A stretch of DNA of 58,826 bases from Syntrophaceae bacterium (lineage in GTDB: Bacteria > Desulfobacterota > Syntrophia > Syntrophales > Smithellaceae). Below the pieces are notes generated by a model. It ran no database searches. It worked only from the letters and a program-made list of their open reading frames with translations, and had not been told where the DNA came from. Positions 49,005 through 58,281 of this stretch are shown here, piece by piece (within the stretch, counting starts at the first letter, position 1; every line of letters starts with the position of its first letter). Both the position numbers and the translations under genes were made by a program. The stretch spans positions 1 to 58,826 of the forward strand of contig WRPE01000017.1 in assembly GCA_009773315.1 (NCBI GenBank), written 5' to 3'.

Positions 49005-49376
49005 ATGAGGAAAACAATTAAGAATCAAAAAGGTTTTACACTTATCGAAATCATTGCGGTGTTGGTTATTTTGGGTATTTTGGCTGCAGTAGCCGTGCCG
49101 AAGTATTTAGATATGCAAGCCAAAGCTAGAGAAAATGCTGTACAAGGTGCTGTTGCTGCATTAAAATCACATGTAACCATGGAATATTCAAAAGCCTTAC
49201 TGACAACACCTTCAACAACGACATATACGCCGACCGCTTCTAGCGTTACCGTAGGGGACTTCACGGGTTCGATTGTAAATGCTGCCGGTGCCGTAACCGT
49301 TACAGTAACCAGTGGACCAACAAGCTGGTGGAGTACTTCCATCCCCGGCACTTCGTCCAGCTTTAGTCTATATTAA
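49005..49376 (+). CDS. Type IV pilin (MshA/PulG-like)
   Basis: 123 aa. The class III signal is classical: a basic leader (MRKTIKNQKG) then FTLIEIIAVLVILGILAAVA with Glu5, so a prepilin peptidase is needed; none is encoded nearby. The C-terminal half is rich in Thr and Ser, with many possible O-glycosylation sites, and has no Cys pair. The start is the ATG at 49005; the in-frame ATG at 48990 lies in the AGGAGG ribosome site. A strong terminator follows. Confidence 0.9.
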   Translation: MRKTIKNQKGFTLIEIIAVLVILGILAAVAVPKYLDMQAKARENAVQGAVAALKSHVTMEYSKALLTTPSTTTYTPTASSVTVGDFTGSIVNAAGAVTVTVTSGPTSWWSTSIPGTSSSFSLY

Positions 49377-49420
49377 TCTTACTATTGTCGTGACAAGTTC
49401 ATAGCTCACAATGATACGAG

Positions 49421-49460
49421 AAAAAGATAGCTGATCATTTATGATCGGCTATCTTTTTTT
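49421..49460 (+). terminator. Strong terminator after the pilin gene
   Basis: AAAGATAGCTGATCA pairs with TGATCGGCTATCTTT around a TTTA loop and continues into a T run (49453-49460). It ends 13 bases before the next start codon. Confidence 0.9.
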
Positions 49461-49472
49461 GATGGTTCTAGC

Positions 49473-51491
49473 ATGAAAAATAATGCGTTCAAACGGCCGC
49501 CTTTTTTTGCAAACGCCATTATTTTATTTGCGATAGCTGGGCTGACCGTTTTTGCTTACTGGGGAATTCATCATCATCAGTTTCTCAATTTTGATGATAA
49601 TATTTATGTATCAGCAAATCCTTATGTCAAAAATGGATTCAGTCTCGAAAATATTAAGTGGACGTTCACCTTCACAGGTATTTCCTACTGGCATCCTTTA
49701 ACCTTGCTTTCCCATATGCTGGATTGCCAGCTCTTCGGCGTCAAACCGGGGCCACATCTGCTCGTAAATCTCGGCATACATATATTTAATGCCCTCCTGT
49801 TATTCCTCATTATATTGAAAATGACCGGAGCTCAGGTCAAGGCGGCCTTCATGGCCTTATTGTTTGCCCTTCATCCTCTGAACGTTGAATCTGTCGCCTG
49901 GCTTGTAGAAAGAAAATCTGTATTGAGCACCTTATTCTTATTTGGTGCGCTTTATACTTACCTCTATTATGTGGAAAAGAAAGAAAAGTGGAAATATGCC
50001 GTAATATTGTCGCTGTATGTCTTCGGCTTAATGACAAAACCCGCTATTCTTGCTTTTCCCGCACTTCTTTTATTACTGGACTATTGGCCACTGAAAAGAT
50101 TTGAGAGAGCGGTTGTAAATAATTATGAAAGCACCGCTATTGTTTCCAAGCCCATACATAAATTTATTTCTTTATACAAATCGGATATTGGCAGGATTAT
50201 GTTAGAAAAGCTGCCCTTTTTCATTCTTTCACTGATTTCAGTATTGATAACCATGGCGTCAGTATCGTATAGTAACATGATCGTTACTAACGAGCTTGTT
50301 TCAATTTACTTGAGAATTTACAATTATTTTGTCTCCATCACTCAATATTTGCAATATATGGCATGGTCAGTCAATTTATCCATATTTTATCCTTTCCCCA
50401 AAACATTTATCCTTTTATATTTTTTAGGAGCATTTTCATTCGTCGTTTTAATAACTATCATGGCTTTTATGACAAGGCAAAAAAGGCCCTGGCTTATTGT
50501 TGGATGGCTCTGGTTTCTCGTTGCCCTGCTGCCGGCCAGTGGCTTGATACAGGCGGGTCTTTGGCCTGCCCTGGCCAACCGGTTCATGTACATCCCCATG
50601 ATTGGTATTTTTATCATGGTAATCTGGGAAGCGGACGATAGGCTAAAAGGTCGTTATTCTCAAGTTTTAAAAGTCATATTATACGGCGTTATGCTGTTTT
50701 ACTTTGCATTTTTAACCAAGATTCAAAATATATATTTTTCCAATAGTTTTGCTTTATTTAACCGGTGTCTTGAAGTTGCAGGAGATAATTCACTTGCGTT
50801 GAATAACTTGGGTGAGGCACTGGCGTCTTCAGGCCGAACAGATGAAGCCATGGTTTATCTTGCCAAATGTATCAAGCTTTATCCGACTCACGCCGGGGCT
50901 TACCACAACTATGGGGTTTGTCTGGTCGCAAAAAAAGACGACGAGAAAGCCAAAGTGTATTTCCAAAAGGCAATTGCATTAAATCCAAATTTGGTACAAC
51001 CACAGATACATTTAGGTCTCATTCAGAGCCGCGCGGGCAATGATGCTGAGGCGATAAAATTCATGGTGAAGGCTCTGAACATTGATCAAAACAATTTGGA
51101 AACTCGCGATAATTTTGGGGTTATTTTGGCCAAACAGGGTAAATATGAAGAAGCGATATCTCATTTTTTATTTGTGATAAAAAGAGATCCCGGCAACGTG
51201 CCGGCATGGTTAAATTTAGCACACGCGTATCAGGATGCCGGTCTCTATAACGAAGCTATAGTCCAGTATGAAGCGCTCAACAAGACGATAAAGGATAATA
51301 AGGGATATATTTATTATGGGATGGCCGGTGTGTACTCACAGCAAAAAAAATATGAGGAATGTGCAGCATATCTTGAAATTTCTTTAAAAGAGGGTTTCAA
51401 CGTTTTAGAAATTTTGAAATCAGATAATAGATTCAAAAATTTCCGGAAAACGACGGCTTATGGGGAATTTTTAGAAAATCATACTTATTGA
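49473..51491 (+). CDS. GT-C glycosyltransferase-like membrane protein with TPR repeats
   Basis: 672 aa. The N-terminal 400 residues have about ten membrane helices. An Asp pair (NFDDN, D41-D42) sits in the first extracytoplasmic loop, as in GT-C protein O-mannosyl-transferase-type enzymes, and HPLNVESVAWLVERKSVLS near 133-151 is the recurrent motif of TMTC-like TPR proteins. TPRs run from about 430 to 650 and would lie in the periplasm. It follows the pilin, so pilin glycosylation is a reasonable inference. There is no clear ribosome site, and a terminator separates it from the pilin. Confidence 0.8.
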   Translation: MKNNAFKRPPFFANAIILFAIAGLTVFAYWGIHHHQFLNFDDNIYVSANPYVKNGFSLENIKWTFTFTGISYWHPLTLLSHMLDCQLFGVKPGPHLLVNLGIHIFNALLLFLIILKMTGAQVKAAFMALLFALHPLNVESVAWLVERKSVLSTLFLFGALYTYLYYVEKKEKWKYAVILSLYVFGLMTKPAILAFPALLLLLDYWPLKRFERAVVNNYESTAIVSKPIHKFISLYKSDIGRIMLEKLPFFILSLISVLITMASVSYSNMIVTNELVSIYLRIYNYFVSITQYLQYMAWSVNLSIFYPFPKTFILLYFLGAFSFVVLITIMAFMTRQKRPWLIVGWLWFLVALLPASGLIQAGLWPALANRFMYIPMIGIFIMVIWEADDRLKGRYSQVLKVILYGVMLFYFAFLTKIQNIYFSNSFALFNRCLEVAGDNSLALNNLGEALASSGRTDEAMVYLAKCIKLYPTHAGAYHNYGVCLVAKKDDEKAKVYFQKAIALNPNLVQPQIHLGLIQSRAGNDAEAIKFMVKALNIDQNNLETRDNFGVILAKQGKYEEAISHFLFVIKRDPGNVPAWLNLAHAYQDAGLYNEAIVQYEALNKTIKDNKGYIYYGMAGVYSQQKKYEECAAYLEISLKEGFNVLEILKSDNRFKNFRKTTAYGEFLENHTY

Positions 51492-51502
51492 TATCGTTAT
51501 TA

Positions 51503-52327
51503 CTATTTCTTCTCAAGCCTGATAACAAAAAATGAACTGAATAATTTTGGAAAAATCTGAGAGCACATTAAATCAATTTGGAATAAGCACCTGTACAGTA
51601 AGAATGGAATAGGTATTTTTCGAGAAATCCCCCCCGTCATCATATAGGAGAGAGACGAAAAAAAACGGGTGGATGCCGCATCATATTTATATACGAACTT
51701 CAGTGGTTCATCCCATCCCTTGCGTCCGAAAAAAATTATAAAGGGAAGTGCAAGATTTGCCGAACTCAGCGGGCCATCGACATCCTTCAGTACGGGTTCA
51801 GATACATCAAATGATGAAAATTCATGATGAATTTTCTCGTAGATGAACTTCGAAATGGTGGAAAAATAAGGCTCCGTCAGGACAACAGACCCTCCCTCCT
51901 TAAGCATTAATGATGTTTTCAGTAGAAACTTCAGCGGATCTTTGAGATGATGTAACACATTCGTTAGAACAATTACATCAAGACTTCCATATTCGATTTT
52001 TTCACATTGATCAATATCATGGCAGTCGAAAACGATATCAAGGTAATCAAGATCCAGGATGTCACTTGTTATAACATTATCGTAAAAATACTTCATGGGT
52101 GATGTGCCACTTCCGATCTCGAGAATTTTTTTCTCCCGCACATCGTCTATGCCAGCGAACTGAAACGCAAACAACTTCTCATACCAGAACAGTAAATTTT
52201 TGTTATCAAAGAGCCTGCTTCTGTTTCTAAGTGTCAGTTGCCTGTCATTTTCTTTTATTTTTTCATTATACATATTTTCCATGATAGCATACCGTACGTT
52301 GCGACGAATAATCAGTGGGTGGATCAT
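51503..52327 (-). CDS. Class I SAM-dependent methyltransferase
   Basis: 274 aa. The SAM loop KKILEIGSGTSP is near 65-76; VIVLTNVLHHLKDP near 115-128 is the motif IV region and VVLTEPYF near 150 follows. The C-terminal third is hydrophobic and may contact the membrane. The substrate is unknown; a surface glycan or lipid is a guess from its neighbour. It is convergent with the GT-C gene, 11 bases apart, with no terminator visible. Confidence 0.75.
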   Translation of the reverse strand: MIHPLIIRRNVRYAIMENMYNEKIKENDRQLTLRNRSRLFDNKNLLFWYEKLFAFQFAGIDDVREKKILEIGSGTSPMKYFYDNVITSDILDLDYLDIVFDCHDIDQCEKIEYGSLDVIVLTNVLHHLKDPLKFLLKTSLMLKEGGSVVLTEPYFSTISKFIYEKIHHEFSSFDVSEPVLKDVDGPLSSANLALPFIIFFGRKGWDEPLKFVYKYDAASTRFFSSLSYMMTGGISRKIPIPFLLYRCLFQIDLMCSQIFPKLFSSFFVIRLEKK

Positions 52328-52366
52328 TAAGGAACAAATCTTTAGTAGAAAAAGTTAACAGGCATA

Positions 52367-53860
52367 TTATGTGAACTTGATCCTTCTGGCCGCGAATATA
52401 ACCATGCGCAGCAGCACCCAGCCGTGGCTCCAGCGCCGGATGTTCGTCTTGCCATAGGTGCGCGCGCGATAGCGGATGGGCAGATCCACAATTTTTAATC
52501 CCAGCTTGGCCGCGCCAAAGATCAAATCATAATCACCGAAAGGATCGAAATCGCCAAAGTATAACCGGTTGGTCGCGATCAATTCATAGTCACGCTTCGT
52601 AAACACTTTAGTGCCGCAAAGGGTATCCTTGATTGGTTGACCGAGTAGCCAGGAAAACGCCAAACTGAAGAGCTTGTTTCCTAGAAAATTGAAGAAACGC
52701 ATGGCCTCGTCTTCCATGGGATAGACCAGTCGTACCCCATTAATAAATTCTCCCCGGCCGGCGTGCAGGGCCTCATAGAAACGGGATAAATCTTCCGGCG
52801 GTACGGTCATATCGGCATCCAGAATCATCAGAATGTCACCTTTTGCCTGCGCAAAGCCCAGGCGCACGGCATCTCCTTTTCCTGTGCCCATTTGGCGGTG
52901 TAGTTGGCTTTTTCTCTCTGGGTGTTCAGCGATTTCTCGTTGGATTGCCCCATAGGTGTCATCCTGAGAATGCCCTTCCACAAAAACAAGCTCCGTGCCG
53001 GACCCCATTTCCGGTGTGCGGGCAAAGATCTGAGCGATATTTCCCGCTTCGTTGCGTGCGGCCACAATCACGGAAACAAGGGGGTTATCCGGCGGCTTTT
53101 CCGGACAGGGACGCGCCATGATGAAGTTGGTCATGGCAAAGAATTTAAAAGGCCACATCTTGACTAAAACCTTATTGCACATTCGATCAATTAATGGTGT
53201 ACGAATTGGCCACAAGACTTCCTGCCAGGAGCGGATAACCTCGAAACCCGAAAGATTCAGAAGATCCGTCACATCCTCCACCGTCAGCCAGTTCTGGGTC
53301 AATCTTGGTTTGGCCAGTCCCAGTTTTGCCGCGATGGTCAGCGGCAATTCCCACACGCGGCTGTACGAGTTGATGATTAGCCTTGTCCTTGGTTGACAGA
53401 GGTGTGAGATCTGTTCAAAGACCTTCTGCACGTCCCAGAGGTCGTCGATCAGATCAGAAAGGATAATGGCATCGAAGTGCCCCGTAAGTCCGCTCAGATC
53501 GTGACTGTCCGCGTTGAAAAATTCAAGTTCCGGATGGGTAATTCTGGCGCGCTTCACCATCTCCGGTGAAAAATCTACGCCCACGCCGCGCGATGGCCGA
53601 AGGGAGGCCAGTAAATTCCCTTGTCCGCAGCCGATTTCCAGTATCCGCTGTCCCGGCGCCACCCAGAAGCGATAAACCTGTGTCAGTCGCTCATGGTACC
53701 CCCTGTTCCATCCCGTCCAGGAATCCATCTTGCGAGCGACCGCATCCCAATGATCGCATCGTACCCTCTGGTATGAATCAAATCCACTATCGTTTGTTGT
53801 CACGATTTGCCTTTTTCTTTTGAACTTATGGATTTTATTTCCAGGACTGCCGCCCTTCAC
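52367..53860 (-). CDS. Methyltransferase-glycosyltransferase family 2 fusion protein
   Basis: 497 aa from a GTG at 53860. Residues about 35-235 are a class I methyltransferase (ILEIGCGQGNLL, GVDFSPEMVKRA). Residues about 255-497 are a GT2 domain (VSVIVAARNEAGNI, DADM as DxD, GTKVFTKRDYELI), most like dolichol/polyprenyl-phosphate sugar synthases. It would make a lipid-linked sugar at the inner membrane, a plausible donor for GT-C enzymes. A GTG at 53803 may be the true start, because a promoter-like site ends just before 53860. Confidence 0.8.
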   Translation of the reverse strand: MKGGSPGNKIHKFKRKRQIVTTNDSGFDSYQRVRCDHWDAVARKMDSWTGWNRGYHERLTQVYRFWVAPGQRILEIGCGQGNLLASLRPSRGVGVDFSPEMVKRARITHPELEFFNADSHDLSGLTGHFDAIILSDLIDDLWDVQKVFEQISHLCQPRTRLIINSYSRVWELPLTIAAKLGLAKPRLTQNWLTVEDVTDLLNLSGFEVIRSWQEVLWPIRTPLIDRMCNKVLVKMWPFKFFAMTNFIMARPCPEKPPDNPLVSVIVAARNEAGNIAQIFARTPEMGSGTELVFVEGHSQDDTYGAIQREIAEHPERKSQLHRQMGTGKGDAVRLGFAQAKGDILMILDADMTVPPEDLSRFYEALHAGRGEFINGVRLVYPMEDEAMRFFNFLGNKLFSLAFSWLLGQPIKDTLCGTKVFTKRDYELIATNRLYFGDFDPFGDYDLIFGAAKLGLKIVDLPIRYRARTYGKTNIRRWSHGWVLLRMVIFAARRIKFT

Positions 53861-53871
53861 AAGTGTACTTA

Positions 53872-53900
53872 TTTTTAAAAGGATTGACGGATTTTGTCAA
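53872..53900 (-). promoter_or_regulatory. Possible promoter for the methyltransferase-GT2 gene
   Basis: On the minus strand TTGACA (53895-53900), 17 bases, TAAAAA (53872-53877). The 148-base gap to pepA otherwise shows no convincing plus-strand promoter. Confidence 0.35.
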
Positions 53901-54008
53901 TTGAATTATCGGAATGTCCGCCGCCTATGTACTAATTGACTTTTTTATTGATATGTTATTAGTGAAAACCCCGGAAGGGTTAAAGGTTTATCGCTTAAGG
54001 AGGTTCAT

Positions 54009-55505
54009 GTGAATATTACGGTTAAAAAAGGAAATCTTGCCGATACGAAAACTCAGGCTGTCATATTGGCTCTTTGTGAAGGCGAAAAGACATTCTCCGA
54101 ATTGGTTTCAAAAATCGATCAAAAAACCGGCGGACAGCTTAACGATCTTCTGAAAAGTGGTGATTTTGAGGCCAGGCCGTCGCAAATATCCGTGATTTAT
54201 ACCCGGTCACTTCCGGCAAAGAGAATTGCGCTGGTGGGTCTGGGCAAGAAAAGTGAACTGAATCTGGAAAAAATCCGCAACGCTTTTGCTAAAGTTATGC
54301 AGCATCTGCGCGGCTTAAATATTAGAGACGCGGCAACAACCATTGATTGGAATCTTTTGCCGGATCAAAAAGAAAAAATTATTGCAGCGGTAGCGGAAGG
54401 AGCGTGTCTGGGCTTGTATCAGTATACGCCTTATAAAACCGTTGGCCGCGACGAGCTCAAGGAAATGCGGCAACTGGAAATTGTGGTCGAGCCAGGCGAT
54501 TATGCCAAGGTACTGGATGAAATAGAAAAGACAAACATCATCACGGATGCGGTTTATTTTGCCCGCAACCTCATTTCGGCGCCTGCCAATGAAATGACGC
54601 CGACGATCATGGCCGCCCATGCCGAAACAATTTCGAAAAGAAAAAATGTCTTCTGCCGCGTGTTGGATAAGGGGAAGATGAAAGCGCTGGGCATGAATGC
54701 GCTTCTGGGCGTAGCAGCAGGCAGCCATCAGCCGCCGAAACTCATAATTCTGGAATACGAAGGCGGAAAAAAAGGCACTCCGCCAATTGCTATTGTCGGT
54801 AAAGGCCTGACCTTCGACAGTGGCGGAATTTCCATCAAACCCGCGGAAAAAATGGACGAGATGAAAACGGACATGTCCGGCGGAGCAGCGGTGATGGCCA
54901 TCATCATGGCTGCGGCGGATCTGAAGCTGCCGGTCAATATCGTCGGTCTGATTCCCGCCACAGAAAACATGCCTGGCGGCAGCGCCTTGAAACCGGGCGA
55001 TGTTCTGAAATCCTATTCCGGAAAAACCATCGAAATATTGAACACGGATGCCGAAGGCCGCCTCATTCTGGCCGACGCCCTCACGTACGCATTGAAATAT
55101 AAACCGGTCGCCATTATTGATATTGCCACCCTGACCGGCGCTTGCGTCGTGGCGTTGGGCGAAGATGTCATAGGCATGCTGGGAACGGATGATCAAATGA
55201 AAAAGGAGATTAATCAAGCGGCGCAAATCACAGGCGAACTGGTCTGGGAGCTACCGTTATGGGAGCATTATTCCGAGATGATCAAAAGCGACATTGCCGA
55301 TTTTAAAAACACCGGCGGGCGCATGGCGAGCACCATCACGGCCGCGGCATTCCTCGGCAAGTTTGTCGGCGACACCCCCTGGGTGCATCTGGATATCGCG
55401 GGTCCCGCCTGGACAACCAGGGACAAAGCCTATATTCCTAAGGGTGCGTCAGGCGTGACGGTGCGTTTGCTTGTTGAATATTTACAAAACCGGTTAAATA
55501 AATAA
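54009..55505 (+). CDS. pepA: Leucyl aminopeptidase (M17 family)
   Basis: Two-metal cytosolic aminopeptidase, 498 aa, similar in plan to E. coli PepA. The catalytic domain shows GKGLTFDSGGISIKP (metal Asp, Lys), the MSGGAAV segment and NTDAEGRLILADAL. The start is GTG at 54009 with TAAGGAGG upstream. It is followed three bases later by oligopeptide transporter ATPase genes, so the group would import and digest peptides. Confidence 0.95.
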   Translation: MNITVKKGNLADTKTQAVILALCEGEKTFSELVSKIDQKTGGQLNDLLKSGDFEARPSQISVIYTRSLPAKRIALVGLGKKSELNLEKIRNAFAKVMQHLRGLNIRDAATTIDWNLLPDQKEKIIAAVAEGACLGLYQYTPYKTVGRDELKEMRQLEIVVEPGDYAKVLDEIEKTNIITDAVYFARNLISAPANEMTPTIMAAHAETISKRKNVFCRVLDKGKMKALGMNALLGVAAGSHQPPKLIILEYEGGKKGTPPIAIVGKGLTFDSGGISIKPAEKMDEMKTDMSGGAAVMAIIMAAADLKLPVNIVGLIPATENMPGGSALKPGDVLKSYSGKTIEILNTDAEGRLILADALTYALKYKPVAIIDIATLTGACVVALGEDVIGMLGTDDQMKKEINQAAQITGELVWELPLWEHYSEMIKSDIADFKNTGGRMASTITAAAFLGKFVGDTPWVHLDIAGPAWTTRDKAYIPKGASGVTVRLLVEYLQNRLNK

Positions 55506-55507
55506 AT

Positions 55508-56497
55508 ATGCAACCCCTTTTAGAAATCAAGAACTTAAAGACGGTTTTTTCAACGGCCAGGGGCGTGATCAAGGCGGTTGACGGCGTTTCTCTGATGTTG
55601 AACGCCGGTGAAACGCTGGGCATTGTGGGAGAATCCGGTTGCGGCAAAACAATGCTGGCGCTTTCCGTGATGAGACTGATTCCGGTAAACGGTCAAATTG
55701 CTGAAGGTCAAGTGTTGTTCAATGGCAGGGATTTGTTGTCATTATCCGAAGACGGTATGCAGGAAAAACGAGGCCATGATATCGCCATGATCTTTCAGGA
55801 GCCGATGACGTCGCTCAATCCCGTCTTGCGTATCGGCGATCAAATTGCGGAGGCGATCCGCCTGCACCAGCATGTTCCGGCCAAAGAGGCGCTTGCCCTG
55901 AGCGTGAGACTTTTGGATGAAGTCGGCATTCCCGAGCCCGAAAGACGGGTGAAGGATTATCCCCATCAGCTCAGCGGCGGTATGCGTCAACGCGTCATGA
56001 TTGCGATGGCCATGTCCTGTCGTCCTCAGTTGCTGCTTGCGGATGAACCGACCACGGCGCTGGATGTGACGATTCAAGCTCAAATTCTTAATTTAATTTC
56101 CGATCTGAAAGAGAAAAATAATATGGCGGTCATTCTGATCACGCACGACCTGGGGATTGTCGCCGAAGCGGCTCAAAAAGTTGCGGTGATGTATGCGGGC
56201 AAGGTTGTGGAAACATCGGATGTGGAAAAGTTATTTGCCCGTCCGCTGCACCCCTATACCCGCGGTCTGATGGCGTCACGCCCTTCCGGGTGCGCCGATA
56301 TTGCAGGTAACGGCGAAGCCTATTTAAAAACCATTCCCGGAACGGTTCCCAGTCTCTATGATTTGCCGTCCGGCTGCCGTTTTTCCGAACGCTGTGAACT
56401 GGCCGTGGATGAATGCCATGTTCACGAGCCGGAGTTGATGGAAATTGAAGACGGTCATTTTGTATCCTGCTTTATTTCCCAAAGAAAAGTACAATGA
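55508..56497 (+). CDS. dppD: Oligopeptide/dipeptide ABC transporter ATPase (DppD/OppD)
   Basis: 329 aa ATPase of a peptide importer. Walker A GESGCGKT is near 38-45, the signature LSGGMRQRV near 155, and Walker B LLLADEPTTALD near 176. The C-terminal oligopeptide domain with CRFSERCELAVDEC carries the Cys motif that binds an Fe-S cluster in some DppD proteins. The partner DppF follows; no permease or binding-protein gene is in the window. Confidence 0.92.
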   Translation: MQPLLEIKNLKTVFSTARGVIKAVDGVSLMLNAGETLGIVGESGCGKTMLALSVMRLIPVNGQIAEGQVLFNGRDLLSLSEDGMQEKRGHDIAMIFQEPMTSLNPVLRIGDQIAEAIRLHQHVPAKEALALSVRLLDEVGIPEPERRVKDYPHQLSGGMRQRVMIAMAMSCRPQLLLADEPTTALDVTIQAQILNLISDLKEKNNMAVILITHDLGIVAEAAQKVAVMYAGKVVETSDVEKLFARPLHPYTRGLMASRPSGCADIAGNGEAYLKTIPGTVPSLYDLPSGCRFSERCELAVDECHVHEPELMEIEDGHFVSCFISQRKVQ

Positions 56498-56513
56498 AGG
56501 AGTTACAATCTCC

Positions 56514-57482
56514 ATGGCGTCTGTCTTGATCGACATTCAAAAACTGGAAAAAAAATATGCTCTCGGCGGTGGATTCCTGCAAAACCGGCCCAGGATTGTC
56601 CGGGCGGTGGATGGTGTTGATCTGCAAATATTTGAGGGGGAAACCCTGGGGCTGGTCGGCGAATCAGGCTGCGGAAAATCAACGCTGGCCCGGCTGCTGA
56701 TGAGGCTGGAAGAGCCGGATGCGGGCAGCGCTTATTATCAAGATCAAAATATCTTTACGCTGTCTTCCGACGGTTTAAAAACCTACCGTCGCCGCGTGCA
56801 GATGATTTTTCAAGATCCGTATTCGTCTCTCAATCCTCGAAAATCCGCGATCAGTATCATCCAGGAACCGCTCACCATACATCGGATGGCCAGCCGTGAG
56901 CAAAACCGGGAAAGGGCGGCCCAACTGATGACTAAAGTCGGCTTGAGCCGGGAGCAGGCCAAACGTTATCCGCATGAGTTCAGTGGTGGGCAGAGGCAGC
57001 GCATCGGCATCGCACGCGCGCTGGCGCTTCAGCCCGAACTGGTCATCGCCGACGAACCGGTTTCTGCTCTCGATGCCTCGATTCAGGCGCAAATTCTGAA
57101 TCTGCTCAAGGATCTGAAAAAAGACTTCGGTTTGACTTATTTATTTATCTCACACGACCTCAATGTCATCCGTCATGTGTCCGACCGGATTGCTGTGATG
57201 TATCTGGGACACATCGTCGAACTGGCGGATAAGAATGATCTGTATTCGACGCCGCTTCATCCCTATACACGAATGCTGCTTTCGGCCATGCCATCCTGTG
57301 ATCCGCATAAGTCAAAGCGTGAAATCGCGACTCGAGGAGAGGCTTGGGATGCGGGCGATCCGGGGTGCAATTTTAAAAATCGTTGCGTCTATAAAATAGC
57401 AATTTGTAATGAAAAGCAGCCCCAACTTAAGCCATGCCTGGAAAGGGGATTGTGCGCATGTCATCGCGCGGGCAACATTTAA
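56514..57482 (+). CDS. dppF: Oligopeptide/dipeptide ABC transporter ATPase (DppF/OppF)
   Basis: 322 aa. Start at ATG 56514 (AAGGAG upstream); the open frame reaches back to 56445 inside dppD. Walker A GESGCGKS, signature [10 protein letters not shown] and Walker [14 protein letters not shown] are present, plus the C-terminal Cys-rich segment (CNFKNRC...C). With DppD it should form the ATPase heterodimer. Confidence 0.92.
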   Translation: MASVLIDIQKLEKKYALGGGFLQNRPRIVRAVDGVDLQIFEGETLGLVGESGCGKSTLARLLMRLEEPDAGSAYYQDQNIFTLSSDGLKTYRRRVQMIFQDPYSSLNPRKSAISIIQEPLTIHRMASREQNRERAAQLMTKVGLSREQAKRYPHEFSGGQRQRIGIARALALQPELVIADEPVSALDASIQAQILNLLKDLKKDFGLTYLFISHDLNVIRHVSDRIAVMYLGHIVELADKNDLYSTPLHPYTRMLLSAMPSCDPHKSKREIATRGEAWDAGDPGCNFKNRCVYKIAICNEKQPQLKPCLERGLCACHRAGNI

Positions 57483-57487
57483 ATGTT

Positions 57488-58108
57488 ATGATTCAAGAAG
57501 AAAAAGTATTCTGGAAAAACGGTATGCTTGCCGGCGAAGGTTTATGGTGTAAGGCGGCCGGGGATGCAGGCGTTGTAATCTGCCATCCGCACCCGCTGAT
57601 GGGCGGGTCCATGCACAACAATGTTGTGGAAACAATCCGGGATGTATTTTCGACTTGCGGCTATTCCACATTACGATTTAATTTTCGCGGCGTTGGAGAG
57701 AGCACCGGCCGTTATGATGAAGGCAGGGGAGAAAAGCAGGATCTTGTATCGGCCTGTGGATTTATAAAAAGTCAAGGTGTCGAGAAAATTACTCTGGCCG
57801 GTTATTCTTTCGGGGCCTGGGTTTGCTGCCGCCTGCTTGCGGATAAACCTTCACTGATTTTTTCCACAATTTTAATTTCTCCCCCTCAAAAATATTTTGA
57901 TTTTGATTGGGATGGACTGGAAAATACCGTGGGATTGATGATCTGTGGAGATGTCGATCCGTTTTGTGATGTGGAGGATTTAAGGAAAAACGCTGAATAT
58001 ATTCATTCAGAATTAATGGTATGTCAGGCAACGGATCATTTTTATGCCGGACAGGAATCACTTTTAGCTGAATATTTAAAACAATATATTTATGAAAAAA
58101 AAGCTTGA
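57488..58108 (+). CDS. Alpha/beta hydrolase of the YpfH/dienelactone-like type
   Basis: 206 aa from ATG 57488; an ATG at 57458 overlapping dppF is also in frame. HPHPLMGGSMHN forms the oxyanion loop, GYSFGAW carries the nucleophile Ser, DVDPFCD the Asp, and TDHFYAG the His. FRGVGESTG is typical of this group. The substrate is unknown. It is likely cotranscribed with dppDF. Confidence 0.85.
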   Translation: MIQEEKVFWKNGMLAGEGLWCKAAGDAGVVICHPHPLMGGSMHNNVVETIRDVFSTCGYSTLRFNFRGVGESTGRYDEGRGEKQDLVSACGFIKSQGVEKITLAGYSFGAWVCCRLLADKPSLIFSTILISPPQKYFDFDWDGLENTVGLMICGDVDPFCDVEDLRKNAEYIHSELMVCQATDHFYAGQESLLAEYLKQYIYEKKA

Positions 58109-58132
58109 TTTTAATAAAAATGGTGTTATGTT
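58105..58132 (+). promoter_or_regulatory. Possible promoter for the cold-shock gene
   Basis: TTGATT (58105-58110), 16 bases, TATGTT (58127-58132), straddling the hydrolase stop. If used, it gives csp a leader of about 200 bases. Confidence 0.35.
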
Positions 58133-58232
58133 TGAAGCCAATGTGAGCGTATGAAGACTCACGATAGAAGCAATATATAGGTTTTTTGTTAGGAAATTAG
58201 TAGTGCTTAGATTGCTTTACAAAAAGAGAAAT

Positions 58233-58281
58233 TAACCGCAGAGAATTCTTAAATCAAGAAAAGAATTTGTGCGGTTTTTTT
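58233..58281 (+). terminator. Terminator-type hairpin upstream of csp
   Basis: AACCGCA...GAATTCTT pairs with AAGAATT...TGCGGTT with a T run directly after. It could end the pepA-dppDF-hydrolase transcript or act as a leader structure of csp. The rest of 58109-58337 holds a small GTGAG/CTCAC dyad and no gene. Confidence 0.7.

Noticed and set aside
54315-55226. Minus-strand open frame (303 codons) opposite pepA
   Set aside because: Shadow of pepA; His/Arg/Phe-rich translation typical of antisense frames.
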